From Parabacteroides timonensis (lineage in GTDB: Bacteria > Bacteroidota > Bacteroidia > Bacteroidales > Tannerellaceae), in assembly GCF_900128505.1 (NCBI RefSeq), contig NZ_LT669939.1:1-64000 (forward strand): a stretch of DNA of 64,000 nt, in the 5' to 3' direction. Each line of letters opens with the position of its first letter. The first letter of the stretch is position 1. The notes beneath the pieces are model-generated. The model did no database searches. It was not told the origin of the DNA and was given only the letters and a program-made list of their open reading frames with translations. Below, in pieces: positions 53,087 through 62,007 of the stretch. Both the position numbers and the translations under genes were made by a program.

Positions 53087-53737
53087 TTATTCTATACTTG
53101 CGATGGTGACATCATCAAATTCACCCATATATTCTATAAGCCGTTCGTTATGGTTCCCACGTTTTACCTTGATTTCCAGCCGTACCTCGAATATTTCCCC
53201 CTGCGAGGTACGCCGGTCTTTCAATTCATAGGAGTACAGCTCCAAGCAGTCGTTCTTTATACGGTCGATCACTTCCCTAACACTCTCTTTCGAGACGGCT
53301 GTGAATGTAAGGGAAACGGTGGTCGTTCCGATTTGCGGGATCAAAGCATTAAGGATTTCAAGTCCCATCAGCACCATCACGGTAGTAACCGAGGTGATGA
53401 CATACATTCCAGTACCGCAAGCCAGACCGATGGCTGCCGTCACCCAAAGTCCAGCAGCGGTGGTAAGCCCACGTACAATGTTTTTTTGAAATATGATAGT
53501 ACCAGCGCCCAAAAAACCTATGCCGGAAACAACCTGTGCCGCCACACGCGAGGAATCCTTCAAGTCTGTCCCGAATCCGTATTGAGACACTATACAGAAC
53601 AAAGCGCTCCCTAAAGCTACGAGAAAGTGGGTACGGAATCCGGCATCTTTGGAACGGTATTCCCTTTCGATACCGATGATCCCGCCTAAAAGAAGTGCAG
53701 TAAAAAGCCTGACCGTCCATTCCATCGTGATGTTCAT
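53087..53737 (-). CDS. MgtC/SapB-family protein coupled to the betaine transporter
   Basis: The 216-residue protein has the MgtC core (LLLGGIIGIEREYRSKDAGF, VVSGIGFLGAGTIIFQKN, RGLTTAAGLWVTAAIG) and a soluble C-terminal domain. Its start overlaps the stop of the substrate-binding protein gene by 4 bp (ATGA), so translation is coupled. An MgtC protein as the last cistron of a glycine-betaine transporter operon is unusual and links Mg2+ or ATPase control with osmotic uptake. Confidence 0.9.
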   Translation of the reverse strand: MNITMEWTVRLFTALLLGGIIGIEREYRSKDAGFRTHFLVALGSALFCIVSQYGFGTDLKDSSRVAAQVVSGIGFLGAGTIIFQKNIVRGLTTAAGLWVTAAIGLACGTGMYVITSVTTVMVLMGLEILNALIPQIGTTTVSLTFTAVSKESVREVIDRIKNDCLELYSYELKDRRTSQGEIFEVRLEIKVKRGNHNERLIEYMGEFDDVTIASIE

Positions 53738-54627
53738 CGACTGTATTCCTCCTTGTCCGGAATCCAGCTATTTATCAAATCCCTATGCTCGTCCATCCAC
53801 CGACGTACGGCTTTTGTCTCGGTTCCATAGGTTTCCTCTATTGTCCGCATCAAAGAACTGATTTCAACATCCGACAGATGGATATTTTCCAAAAGGGCGG
53901 CAGCAAACGGATGTTGCTCTCGAAATCCTTTCCTGGCAATGGAATAGATTTGCTCGGCTTTCCCATAAATATTCTTCGAATCTTCCAGCACTCTCAAACG
54001 GAAACGGTCAAACATCCAGTGTGGGGTCCATCCTGTAACGACAATCCATTCCTTATTGTCAATAGCCTTTTTCAGCAAAGCCGTCATGGCGGGACCGCTG
54101 GAGATCATGAGCCTGTAATCCAGACCGTATTCGGGAATGGCTTTCTCCGTGCATTTCATGATACCGGTACCGGCATCGATCCCCACGATCTCTCCGGAAA
54201 ACTGTCCGGTATGGCTACCCAGTTCCTCTATGGTATGGATCGGGACATATTCGGGTACCACAAGCCCAATGCGGGCACTGTCGTATATCTGCCCGAGGAT
54301 TTCCAGTTGGCCATCGTATTTTCGAAAATAATCGGCATGGGTCACCGGCATCCAGCTGTCCATGAACACGTCAGTCTTGCCTCTTGCCAGCGAAGTGAAT
54401 ATGGGAGCGATGTCCGCATTCAAAAGTTCGGTCCTATATCCCTGCTCCGAGAGGATCTCCTTGGCCAGATAGGTGACCGCTATCCCTTCCGCCCAGTTCG
54501 CATAAGCGATACGAATTTTCTTGTCAGATCTGTTACCACATGAAAAAAATATCGTGACGGCCAGCAGGACCGTGAAAAGTATCGTTCTGTTTCTCATAAT
54601 CATTCTTTCTTTTATTATATGTGTCAT
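53734..54627 (-). CDS. Glycine betaine/proline-type substrate-binding lipoprotein
   Basis: The roughly 297-residue OpuAC/ProX-type protein has a lipobox (TIFFSC), RIAYANWAEGIAVTYLAKEI, FMDSWMPVTHADYF and WIVVTGWTPHWMFDRF. The Trp-rich parts are typical of ligand cages for quaternary amines. The 54627 start overlaps the permease stop by 4 bp; an inner ATG nearer the signal peptide (54597) is also possible. It delivers substrate to the permease and ATPase encoded upstream. Confidence 0.9.
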   Translation of the reverse strand: MTHIIKERMIMRNRTILFTVLLAVTIFFSCGNRSDKKIRIAYANWAEGIAVTYLAKEILSEQGYRTELLNADIAPIFTSLARGKTDVFMDSWMPVTHADYFRKYDGQLEILGQIYDSARIGLVVPEYVPIHTIEELGSHTGQFSGEIVGIDAGTGIMKCTEKAIPEYGLDYRLMISSGPAMTALLKKAIDNKEWIVVTGWTPHWMFDRFRLRVLEDSKNIYGKAEQIYSIARKGFREQHPFAAALLENIHLSDVEISSLMRTIEETYGTETKAVRRWMDEHRDLINSWIPDKEEYSR

Positions 54628-55448
54628 TCCTTTTGTTTTTTCCGAGCCATTCCCTGCGTGATCCGGTCAAGCACAATCGCCAGTATCACGACAGCAATCC
54701 CCCCTTCGAATCCCATGCCTATCTTCATTTGGGTGATGCCTTTCAAGACTACTTCTCCCAAGCCTCCGGCTGAGATCATGGCAGCCACCACCACCATGGA
54801 GAGCGACATCATTATAGTCTGATTGACACCAGCGAGAATGGTAGGCAATGCCAATGGCAGCTCCACCTTGAGCAGAAGCTGGCCAGGGGTAGCCCCGAAA
54901 GAACGGGCGGCTTCCACCACGTTCTTCGGCACCTGCCGGATACCTAGTGCGGTGAGCCTCGCCACCGGAGGCAGAGCAAAAATGATCGTAGCAAAGGCTC
55001 CCGGTACCGTTCCCAGCCCGAAAAAGAGCACTGCCGGTATCAGATAGACAAAGGCCGGCATGGTCTGCATGCAGTCAAGCGCAGGCTGTAAGACCTTGTT
55101 GCAATGCCCGCTGCCCGCCATCCAGATCCCCAGAGGGATTCCCAGCAGTAGTGCCATGCCGGTGGAGGAGAGTACCAGGGCCAGGGTCTGCATAGTCTCC
55201 TCCCAGAATCCCATCCCGTAAATGAGCAACAGCCCCAGGAGGGTGAAAATCCCTGTCCCCCTACCACTCTTGTATAATGCAAGGAAAGTGAGTATCGCGA
55301 TGGTTATGTAAAAAGGTATCCCGAGCAGGACGCACAGTATCCCGTCGATAACGCCTTCCACCTCCAGGCTCAGCAGGTCAAAAAACGATGTGCCGTGCTC
55401 GGTCAGCCATTCCACGGCCATTTCTATATATTCTCCTATCTTTATCAT
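54624..55448 (-). CDS. Glycine betaine/proline-type ABC permease
   Basis: The 274-residue ProW/OpuAB-type permease has about six helices and the coupling loop RSFGATPGQLLLKVELPLAL. It pairs with the ATPase gene by a 4-bp overlap (55445-55448) and with the binding-protein gene by another. Confidence 0.92.
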   Translation of the reverse strand: MIKIGEYIEMAVEWLTEHGTSFFDLLSLEVEGVIDGILCVLLGIPFYITIAILTFLALYKSGRGTGIFTLLGLLLIYGMGFWEETMQTLALVLSSTGMALLLGIPLGIWMAGSGHCNKVLQPALDCMQTMPAFVYLIPAVLFFGLGTVPGAFATIIFALPPVARLTALGIRQVPKNVVEAARSFGATPGQLLLKVELPLALPTILAGVNQTIMMSLSMVVVAAMISAGGLGEVVLKGITQMKIGMGFEGGIAVVILAIVLDRITQGMARKKQKE

Positions 55449-56677
55449 AATTCTATTGCGTTTTGAATGATTTCATTGATTTCTTTCTTGTCTTTTCCCG
55501 TCACCTCGATAATGAGCGACGAGAGCGGTACCATCCCCTCGAACTCCCGTTTCTCGTTGACCACCCAGATGGGCGAGTTGGTCTTCGTCATCAGGGGGAG
55601 TATGTCCTCTACCACGGTATCACCCAATATGGAGTGTACCTCTTTCCTTATGATAGAGTCTATGTTCAAGATACGCTCCCTCCTTAATTGGAGAAGTTCC
55701 TTTAAATGGACCTCGCCTACCAGTATGCCATCCGGGTCCACTACAGGCAACACGGTTATTTTACGTTCTCTCATCTTCCGGATCAGAACCTCCGGCCCCT
55801 CTTTCCCCAGCCTTGCCACCATAGGCTTATCCACCATGATGGCGGCGGCAGTGACAATCCTGCCGCGGTCCACATTCTCCACAAAACACCTGACGTACTT
55901 ATTAGCGGGATCGGTCAGGATCTCCTCAGAGGTACCGATTTGCTGTATCTCCCCATCACGCATGATGGCGATACGGTCACCAAGCTTGACGGCTTCCTCC
56001 AGGTCATGCGTGATAAATACGATGGTCTTCTTCATCTTCGACTGTAAGGCTAGTAACTCGTCCTGCATCTGTACCCGTATCAGAGGATCCAACGCGGAGA
56101 AGGCTTCGTCCATCAACAAAACATCCGGATCATTCGCAAGGGCGCGTGCCAGTCCCACCCGTTGTTGCATGCCTCCGGACAACTCATTGACCATCAAGTC
56201 AGCATATCCGTCCAGCCCGACCAGGTGCATGCTTTCTGCTGCTTTTTGTTCACGTTCCTGCTTTTCCACACCTTGCAACTCGAGTCCGAAAGCGATATTC
56301 TGCAATACGGTATAATGGGGCATCAGCCCGAAATGCTGGAAAACCATCGCCAGCTCTCTCCGACGCAGGGAACGCAACCGTTCTTCCGGTACTCCGGTGA
56401 TCTCCTCCCCGTTAATCAGTATCTCACCGGAAACGGGCCTGTTCAACCGGTTGATACACCTGAGCAGACTTGACTTGCCGCTTCCCGAAAGTCCCATGAT
56501 CACGAATATCTCACCCTCCCGGACAGAGAGGCTCACGTTGTTCACGGCGACCGTACATCCGGTCTCTTTCAGGATCTCACTTTTACTATTTCCTTTTTTC
56601 AGCATCTTGAAAGCCTTATTCCTTTCAGAACCGAAAATCAAATACAAATCCTTGATCTCAATTTTATTTTTATCCAT
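55445..56677 (-). CDS. Glycine betaine/proline-type ABC ATPase with CBS domains
   Basis: The 410-residue ProV/OpuAA-type protein has Walker A GLSGSGKSS, signature LSGGMQQRVGLARAL, Walker B VLLMDEAFSALD and a C-terminal pair of CBS domains (about 285-400), which in OpuA sense ionic strength or nucleotides. It is the second gene of the operon, 6 bp after the porin gene. Confidence 0.94.
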   Translation of the reverse strand: MDKNKIEIKDLYLIFGSERNKAFKMLKKGNSKSEILKETGCTVAVNNVSLSVREGEIFVIMGLSGSGKSSLLRCINRLNRPVSGEILINGEEITGVPEERLRSLRRRELAMVFQHFGLMPHYTVLQNIAFGLELQGVEKQEREQKAAESMHLVGLDGYADLMVNELSGGMQQRVGLARALANDPDVLLMDEAFSALDPLIRVQMQDELLALQSKMKKTIVFITHDLEEAVKLGDRIAIMRDGEIQQIGTSEEILTDPANKYVRCFVENVDRGRIVTAAAIMVDKPMVARLGKEGPEVLIRKMRERKITVLPVVDPDGILVGEVHLKELLQLRRERILNIDSIIRKEVHSILGDTVVEDILPLMTKTNSPIWVVNEKREFEGMVPLSSLIIEVTGKDKKEINEIIQNAIEL

Positions 56678-56683
56678 AATCCT

Positions 56684-57814
56684 TTAAAAATAATATCCTA
56701 TGTTTATATTGAACCTGACATTCCAGTTGTTTTCCGTTCCCCCGGCAAAGGCTTCGTCCCATACGTCGCCAAGCCATGCGTGATTCCTCCCCACGGCATA
56801 GTCGATGTAGGCGAAGACCTTTCCCATCGTCAGAGAACATCCCGTCACGTTCTCCAGACTGTCATTAAACCCGGCAACGCGTTTGTCCAGCAGGCTGAAA
56901 TCATTGTATAAGCAAATATCGTCCAGAAACAACCTGTTCACGGGGATCCGGTAGGATAATGACACCGTATATATATCCGCCCTGGAGGCGATCCAATAAG
57001 ACGATCCGCAAGCCGCCATCGTCACCACACGTCTGTCTTCCCCTGGAGCCTGCACGGATCTGAGATTATAGTTGGTATACTGCATTTTAAGGTTCCACCG
57101 TCGATAGTCGGCTACGTAGTGCAGGGCAAAAGCGGTACGGAGTCCCGTCTTCCGTGTGTCCATATTATACAAGCCTCCCATAAGGAGCGAACCTCCGAGT
57201 TGGTGCTTCCACCGGGTTCCGAAATGATACGCCAGCCGGACATTGCCCTGATGCGCCTCCTTGTCACGCCCGGCGATGTCGTAGGCATAGCGGCTGGCGG
57301 ACAGTTCCGAGTCTCCACCGGTCCCAAAAAGATCGGCGTTCTGGAAATAGGCGAGCAACAACTCCCAGCGGTCCTTATGGAAGAGGTATTTTATCCCCAT
57401 GTCCGCATCGTCTTCAAGACCGGTATAATAGTTCAGATTAAAGAAATAATTGTTACCCGTATAAGGCAGGATGCCGAAAGGGAGCGTTGTCAGGCCTATC
57501 TGTAACCGGTGTGAATCATTGAAACGATAGCCTATCCAACCTTCCCTGAGCATGCCGCCTCCCGAGGAAGAGGGATAGAAGCGATAATCCACCACTAAGT
57601 CGATTTTTTTATAGGAAGCGTTCACGTTCAGACGGAACACGTCGAAGCCAAATTCTCCGCCACGGTTCCGGCTTTCCGATTTCCAGTCTGAGTAATTGTA
57701 GTTGAACCGGAGTGCGCCTCCTATTTTTAACCTCGGCTTTTCCCGCGCCGTCACAGGCAAAATGATATTTATCGCCAAAAGGAATGGCAATAGCAAACTT
57801 TCTTTATATCGCAT
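56684..57814 (-). CDS. Outer-membrane porin-like protein, first gene of the betaine operon
   Basis: The start at ATG 57814 (MRYKESLLLPFLLAINIILP) gives a signal peptide and a roughly 376-residue protein with a barrel pattern (LKIGGALRFNYNYSD, EFGFDVFRLNVNASY, C-terminal NVRFNINIGYYF). The final Phe and aromatic girdle support an outer-membrane barrel. It lies 6 bp before the ATPase gene, so the operon pairs an outer-membrane pore with an inner-membrane importer. Confidence 0.8.
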   Translation of the reverse strand: MRYKESLLLPFLLAINIILPVTAREKPRLKIGGALRFNYNYSDWKSESRNRGGEFGFDVFRLNVNASYKKIDLVVDYRFYPSSSGGGMLREGWIGYRFNDSHRLQIGLTTLPFGILPYTGNNYFFNLNYYTGLEDDADMGIKYLFHKDRWELLLAYFQNADLFGTGGDSELSASRYAYDIAGRDKEAHQGNVRLAYHFGTRWKHQLGGSLLMGGLYNMDTRKTGLRTAFALHYVADYRRWNLKMQYTNYNLRSVQAPGEDRRVVTMAACGSSYWIASRADIYTVSLSYRIPVNRLFLDDICLYNDFSLLDKRVAGFNDSLENVTGCSLTMGKVFAYIDYAVGRNHAWLGDVWDEAFAGGTENNWNVRFNINIGYYF

Positions 57815-58240
57815 AAAGTCACGTTTTGGCAAGGCATTTATCCAATACCTCGCAATGATTTATAAAATGCTTTTTCTTAAAGCAGACCCTGTGTAATTTC
57901 TAAGAGAGGATGAAATGTTATCCAATGCGTAAAATAGAACTTAATGTACTTAAAGAGTAGTGGGGTTTCACCTGCTGTTTTTGCAAAATTAAGAAAAATA
58001 GATGATTATACCAAATGGTAGAGTCAACTAGCAAGTGCAATTATAGTCATAAAAATGAAACCCCTCCCAAAATCGTCATTGTTAAAAGAAAAATCAATAA
58101 AGATTTGCAAACTTTAAAACAATCGTTTATATTTACGCATATCAAAAGCTTTTTTGAATAAAAGAGACCGAAACCTTGACATCAAAAACAAAAAGAATTA
58201 TTGACCAAAGCAAGGCTATGATTAGCAAGGCTTTTTGTAC
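57815..58240. other. Non-coding stretch with the betaine operon promoter
   Basis: No gene was recognised. A clear TAnnTTTG box toward the porin gene was not found, so its promoter is unassigned. Confidence 0.4.
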
Positions 58241-58423
58241 GGGGGGTATGTCAAAATAGAAATTTCACGAATCTAAACTTTCAACCTGTAAGTTGACTCA
58301 CTGATTTGGTACAAAATTCAACTTTATTTGGCTTGATTTAGCTTTCCACAAAGCCATAAATCATGTTTGAAGTTTTAACTTGTTACTTTTCAGACATACC
58401 ATTTCTATTTTGACACACCCTCC
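58241..58423. mobile_element. 183-bp MITE-like element with 23-bp terminal inverted repeats
   Basis: The ends (58241-58263 and 58401-58423) match at 21 of 23 positions; each carries TGTCAAAATAGAAAT after a G-rich tip. The 137-bp inside codes for nothing. Ends of the form GGGTGTGTCAAAA are common to Bacteroides insertion sequences, so it could be moved by a transposase in trans. No target-site duplication could be confirmed. Confidence 0.65.
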
Positions 58424-58435
58424 TGGAAATATATC

Positions 58436-58443
58436 TACCTTTG
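58436..58443 (+). promoter_or_regulatory. Bacteroides-type -7 box facing a terminator
   Basis: TACCTTTG matches TAnnTTTG; the MITE end supplies TTTTG 23 bp upstream. Transcription from here would start near 58450 and meet the terminator at 58480-58517, giving a transcript of about 65 nt. Confidence 0.45.
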
Positions 58444-58479
58444 TAATATGATTTTTTTAGATTAAGACTTTAGTTAGAT

Positions 58480-58517
58480 AAAGCGACTTTTCCCGTGAGG
58501 GTAGGGTCGCTTTTTTT
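58480..58517 (+). terminator. Rho-independent terminator
   Basis: AAAGCGAC and GTCGCTTT form a stem with an 18-base loop, followed by TTTT. It ends any rightward transcript from 58436 and has no protein gene before it. Confidence 0.7.
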
Positions 58518-58575
58518 AGTCGGTAGCTGGGCTATCCAGCGTAAGAACATGAGGGATCGGAATACAAATCAAAAC

Positions 58576-58803
58576 TTACTGTCGTTTGACAATATATTTA
58601 TCCATCATTTTGTCGAAAGCATCCTCAAACTCCTCCCAATTTTCCGGATGGACGAACCCCAGCCATACGGTACCTCCTATATTCCCTAGGTTTCGTACCC
58701 ACGCCGCGTATTCGGTACCTTCCTCATTTTTTGTTTGTATAAGCTCCACTCCTCCGAATCCTTCCAGATATTGGAAGAGAGGGCGTTTGTTTCTATCCTT
58801 CAT
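58576..58803 (-). CDS. Unknown 75-residue protein
   Basis: The peptide (MKDRNKRPLFQYLEGFGGVE, then NLGNIGGTVWLGFVHPENWE) is compact, acidic and has a regular pattern of aromatic residues; it looks like a real small soluble protein. No family was recognised. A glycoside hydrolase remnant lies 12 bp upstream. Confidence 0.45.
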   Translation of the reverse strand: MKDRNKRPLFQYLEGFGGVELIQTKNEEGTEYAAWVRNLGNIGGTVWLGFVHPENWEEFEDAFDKMMDKYIVKRQ

Positions 58804-58815
58804 AACCGTTCTATT

Positions 58816-59049
58816 CTATTTTACACAAACTTCATCCACAAATAAAAATGCGGGATTGCCGGGCCACATATGCCAGGCTGGTAATTTCGGTGTAACTCTA
58901 GCAATAATCCGTACATAACGGGGTTCTACCACAGAGAAAGAAAGCGTATGCGGGTAAATACTACCTCCCGGAATGGGAGGATGGAGATTTGGCTTTTCAA
59001 TATCGGGCGTTCCGTCCACGCCTACCTTCGCAATGTTCCTATCAGTTCA
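58816..59049 (-). pseudogene. C-terminal fragment of a GH20-type hydrolase
   Basis: The peptide includes LSFSVVEPRYVRIIARVTPK, then LPAWHMWPGNPAFLFVDEVC. This matches the C-terminal discoidin-like end of family 20 beta-hexosaminidases (RYVRVIA, WH, FVDEI). An in-frame TGA at about 59050 and the absence of upstream domains show only the tail remains. Confidence 0.6.
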
Positions 59050-59384
59050 GGAAAAAATCATCATACCTCTCTTCCGGCATAGCCGGAGCGTAGAGCGTTA
59101 GGGATAGCAGGGAAAAGCCCGGAGGGTAACGAGGACTTGCTACGAATAGCCCGGCCAGAAGGGAACGCCCTGAAAAACCGATTTGGGTATAGATGTAGAA
59201 GAATAGAACCGCCTTCCAAGCATATAAAGAACGTGAAAATCAACACATATTTCCGAAAAATCTTTTTCCGAAAGTATGTATGGGGCATGTGAAGGGAAAA
59301 TTTATTTTTCCGGTCATTTCTATGTTACCGTTTTGGGGATATTTAAAGGGGTTAGGAATTTAGGTCTTTATTATGTATTTTGGT
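59050..59384. other. Non-coding, GC-rich then AT-rich stretch
   Basis: A GC-rich part at about 59080-59160 (AGCCGGAGCGTAGAGCGTTA onward) contrasts with its surroundings and recalls intergenic sequence left by mobile elements. The leftward frame starting at 59288 has no family-like features. Confidence 0.35.
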
Positions 59385-59650
59385 GGATAATTTTATACAG
59401 CCGATGCCTTTTAGGGAAAAGCTTCTTTCTTTTATTTTGCTGATATACTGACATATAAAAAAACAGGGATTATCTATCCCCTTCATCTACGGGTGGACAG
59501 TTTTACACAGCTGGCAAATGAAACCGGACGCTTTTACACAACTAAAGCGAAAAGAGTGGACGGTTCTACACAACTAGAAGCAACAACCGGGACACTTGTA
59601 CACAACTAATTTTGTAAAAAATCGTGAAATCTGGGCGGTTCTACACAGCT
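59385..59650. repeat. Six iteron-like 18-bp direct repeats
   Basis: The motif GGAC-x-x-TT-x-TACACA-x-CT occurs at 59385, 59495, 59526, 59558, 59590 and 59633. Copies 2-5 are spaced 31-32 bp (three helical turns). Copy 1 is the most diverged and 110 bp away. Next to a Rep-like gene they look like replication iterons. IS21-type terminal repeats, which also carry GGACA and TTTTAC text, are an alternative. Confidence 0.7.
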
Positions 59651-59973
59651 GGATCGTCCATCTTCACCGCCCCGTCCGTTTCCGGGGATATGAACTCTTC
59701 AGAAGCAGGAGGAACCTCCGTTCCATTGGCACTCTTCAACTCTTCCTGTGCCCATCCTTCCGAAAACCTGCCGAATACAACCACGAAGTCACTGATATAT
59801 ATCTATTTTTTCTTTTCTACGCTTTCCGGGGAGTTTGCCCATAAAAGGAACTCTTTATACAGTCTGGCATCTTCCTCCACCTCTTTGACCTTCTTCCTCC
59901 TGACAGCCATATCGGTGTCCGGATAGGCAATCTCGACATACAGCCCAAGCAGGTTCTTATAGAATTTCTTCAC
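59641..59973 (-). CDS. Small helical protein coupled to the Rep-like gene, interrupted by TAG
   Basis: From GTG 59973, which overlaps the previous stop by 4 bp, the frame reads VKKFYKNLLGLYVEIAYPDT, is charged and helical, and meets TAG at 59803-59805 after 56 codons. The same frame continues past it without another stop for 53 codons (SDFVVVFGRFSEGWAQEELK, EVPPASEEFISPETDGA) to TAG at 59641-59643. The open extension suggests the gene was originally about 110 codons long. Function unknown; perhaps a replication or partition accessory. Confidence 0.45.
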
Positions 59974-60847
59974 CACGCAGCATATTGTCCTTCATCAAAA
60001 TAGTGCAGCGTATGCCTAAAAAACGAGAACAACACGGTATATGCCCATCTCTCATGATCGCCTTTCACAAAAGAGAAATTGAAATTGGTATATTTCAGGT
60101 AAGCATTCATCTTTTTCAGTATCGAGGCGACCTTCTTCTTCCGGTCCTTGGGTTCGGCAATCTCTATGCCGAGCTTTTTGGCCACTTGATCGACTATCAG
60201 CACATAAAAAGGAGCCTCGTTCTTGGCGGTCTTATACTTGATCAGGTGAACCATCTTGGAAAGCTCCAGATAGAAATAGCGGTAACGGCTGGGCAGGCTA
60301 CTGTAATCCTGAAGCTCCAAAAGTTATAGAGCGAGAACATGAAATTCTTTATCTCCGGGCTTACCATTGCCGAGTACAGCCTTTTAGTTGACTTCTTCGT
60401 CTTGAAATCGGTCATTATGTTGAAACGTTTCAGGATCTGCACGAAATTATAGGAGGTACGGCCATCATCGCCAATGGTCGGATAGCAGAGGTTCTCTACC
60501 CCCAGTTTATAGAGAGCCGCCTCAAAAACCGTCTTGATAGGATGGCTGATTCTCCGTCCTGCCGTGTCGGTACATACATATTCCGGCTGCATATTCTTTC
60601 CGAACATGGCCGCTAGCTGCCGACTATCCAGCTTGCGCTGCAAGTTGGTACGGTCATACCCCATCTTACGGCAGAAGTCTTCTACGGAGAACCAGAAAGT
60701 CCCGAACAAGTCTTTGAGGTGATAGCTGCCCAGGTATATGATCAGATCGAGCATGACATTTCCACCTGCCTCATACAACCGTTCAATCAGCACAGAATTA
60801 TAGCTTTCCCCAAGCACCCTGGGGACACGGATCAGTTCTTTTGCCAT
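59970..60847 (-). pseudogene. Rep-like replication initiator, frameshifted
   Basis: ATG 60847 opens MAKELIRVPRVLGESYNSVL; the frame holds FWFSVEDFCRKMGYDRTNLQ (winged-helix-like) to about 60310. Past a TTTT run, the protein continues one base back in a second frame (LELQDYSSLPSRYRYFYLEL, VLIVDQVAKKLGIEIAEPKD) to TGA at 59970. Joined, about 290 residues resemble a plasmid-type Rep initiator with two winged-helix parts. One missing T would explain the break; a sequencing error is possible. Iteron-like repeats on its downstream side support the call. The family is not certain. Confidence 0.45.
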
Positions 60848-61005
60848 GATAATACTTACAAAATCAATCCTTTCTCTGTTTTCATTGCCACAAAGATAGG
60901 CATACCGGCCAACATACGCGTCATAATTATCAATCAGTTTTAACGGTATGACCGGCATGGGAAAAGGAGAAGTACTTTCCTGAAGAATGCTTTATCCGCC
61001 CTTCA

Positions 61006-62007
61006 TCAGAAAGAAAGCATCTTACACCTGTACCCCATAGACATCCTATATTGCTTTTTCAGTTCTTCCGATAAAAAGGAACGGTCTATCAATACTTGCA
61101 CCAATGGTTTCTCTTTGACAAACTCATCAAGCTCACGCTTTATCAATTTATCGCCCAACCCTATGCATCGTCCAAATTCCTCGAAATCCTTCCGCCCTAC
61201 CTGATGGGTATCACCCAAATTCATTCCTTCTTTAAACAATCCTTTATCAAGAGCGAATATTCGGGGTTCACTCAAATGTAATGAGGTGTTTATCAAGTCA
61301 TACGCAGGAGAAAGCCGATATTCGTTCCCTCTATTAATCAGAGAGAAATTCTTCAGATGCGCATCGTCATTCAGAGAGATGAAATTGAATACAATCAGCC
61401 TGAAGAAACGAAGCAAATCAATCCGGGCAGCTTTTACATATTTCTGTATTACCTCCGCACACTCTTCATAGCTGCCATTGCAATATTTATAGTCACTTCC
61501 TCCATTCGCTTTCGTATATCCCATCAATGCCGCAAAATCCTCCTGCTGATATTTTCTCCCGTCATGAACATCAAATCGCCGTGTCAAATAAGCGGCTTCA
61601 TCATTGCTGAAAAAGCAAAGCCCGTTGGCCGCCGTTTCTATTCCATACACCTGTGCCGCAATTTGCATACTCAAATGCTCATTGGCCGCGCAATAATTCC
61701 GGTTCAGTATATGGTAACTGCTGGGACACGGCTTTAATATATATGTTCCCTGCTCGCCTTCCTGTGTATAGCGAAGATACGATTCTTGCTCATCAACAAT
61801 GACCGAATACTTGGGCTGTGCGCCCGACAATGAGATGCGCTTTGCATTCCGTATGGCTTCATTGGCTTCTTCACTGTTTGTCGAAGGGCTTGGCACTCTC
61901 AGATAATGAGACACCGCTTTATCGTCAAACATTTTTTTTCGTGCGGCAGGAGAATAAGTATCGAATGCCTCTGCCAATGTCGAAGGACAAACTGTCAAAG
62001 TCATCAT
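61006..62007 (-). CDS. HipT-like serine/threonine kinase toxin
   Basis: The 333-residue protein corresponds to the kinase core of HipA without its N-terminal subdomain. It has AKRISLSGAQPKYSVIVDEQ with an S-L-S motif (59-61) like the autophosphorylated S-x-S of HipT, GTYILKPCPSSYH, NEHLSMQIAAQVYG, the catalytic LNDDAHLKNFSLI, and the metal-binding LSPAYDLINT. Family members phosphorylate aminoacyl-tRNA synthetases and arrest growth. Its start overlaps the HipS-like gene by 4 bp. The whole is a three-gene HipBST-type system. Confidence 0.88.
   Translation of the reverse strand: MMTLTVCPSTLAEAFDTYSPAARKKMFDDKAVSHYLRVPSPSTNSEEANEAIRNAKRISLSGAQPKYSVIVDEQESYLRYTQEGEQGTYILKPCPSSYHILNRNYCAANEHLSMQIAAQVYGIETAANGLCFFSNDEAAYLTRRFDVHDGRKYQQEDFAALMGYTKANGGSDYKYCNGSYEECAEVIQKYVKAARIDLLRFFRLIVFNFISLNDDAHLKNFSLINRGNEYRLSPAYDLINTSLHLSEPRIFALDKGLFKEGMNLGDTHQVGRKDFEEFGRCIGLGDKLIKRELDEFVKEKPLVQVLIDRSFLSEELKKQYRMSMGYRCKMLSF

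Noticed and set aside
53785..54543. A 252-codon rightward open frame
   Set aside because: Antisense to the betaine-binding protein gene, which fits a known family.
59061..59288. A 75-codon leftward frame
   Set aside because: No family-like features; GC-rich non-coding sequence is more likely.
59385..59650. Repeat array considered as CRISPR
   Set aside because: The 18-bp repeats vary, gaps between them are 13-25 bp or longer and partly related, and no cas gene is present.
60242..60330. Programmed -1 frameshift in the Rep-like gene
   Set aside because: The site (AACTTTTGG) is not a canonical slippery heptamer and no clear downstream structure was seen; a lost base in the T-run is simpler.
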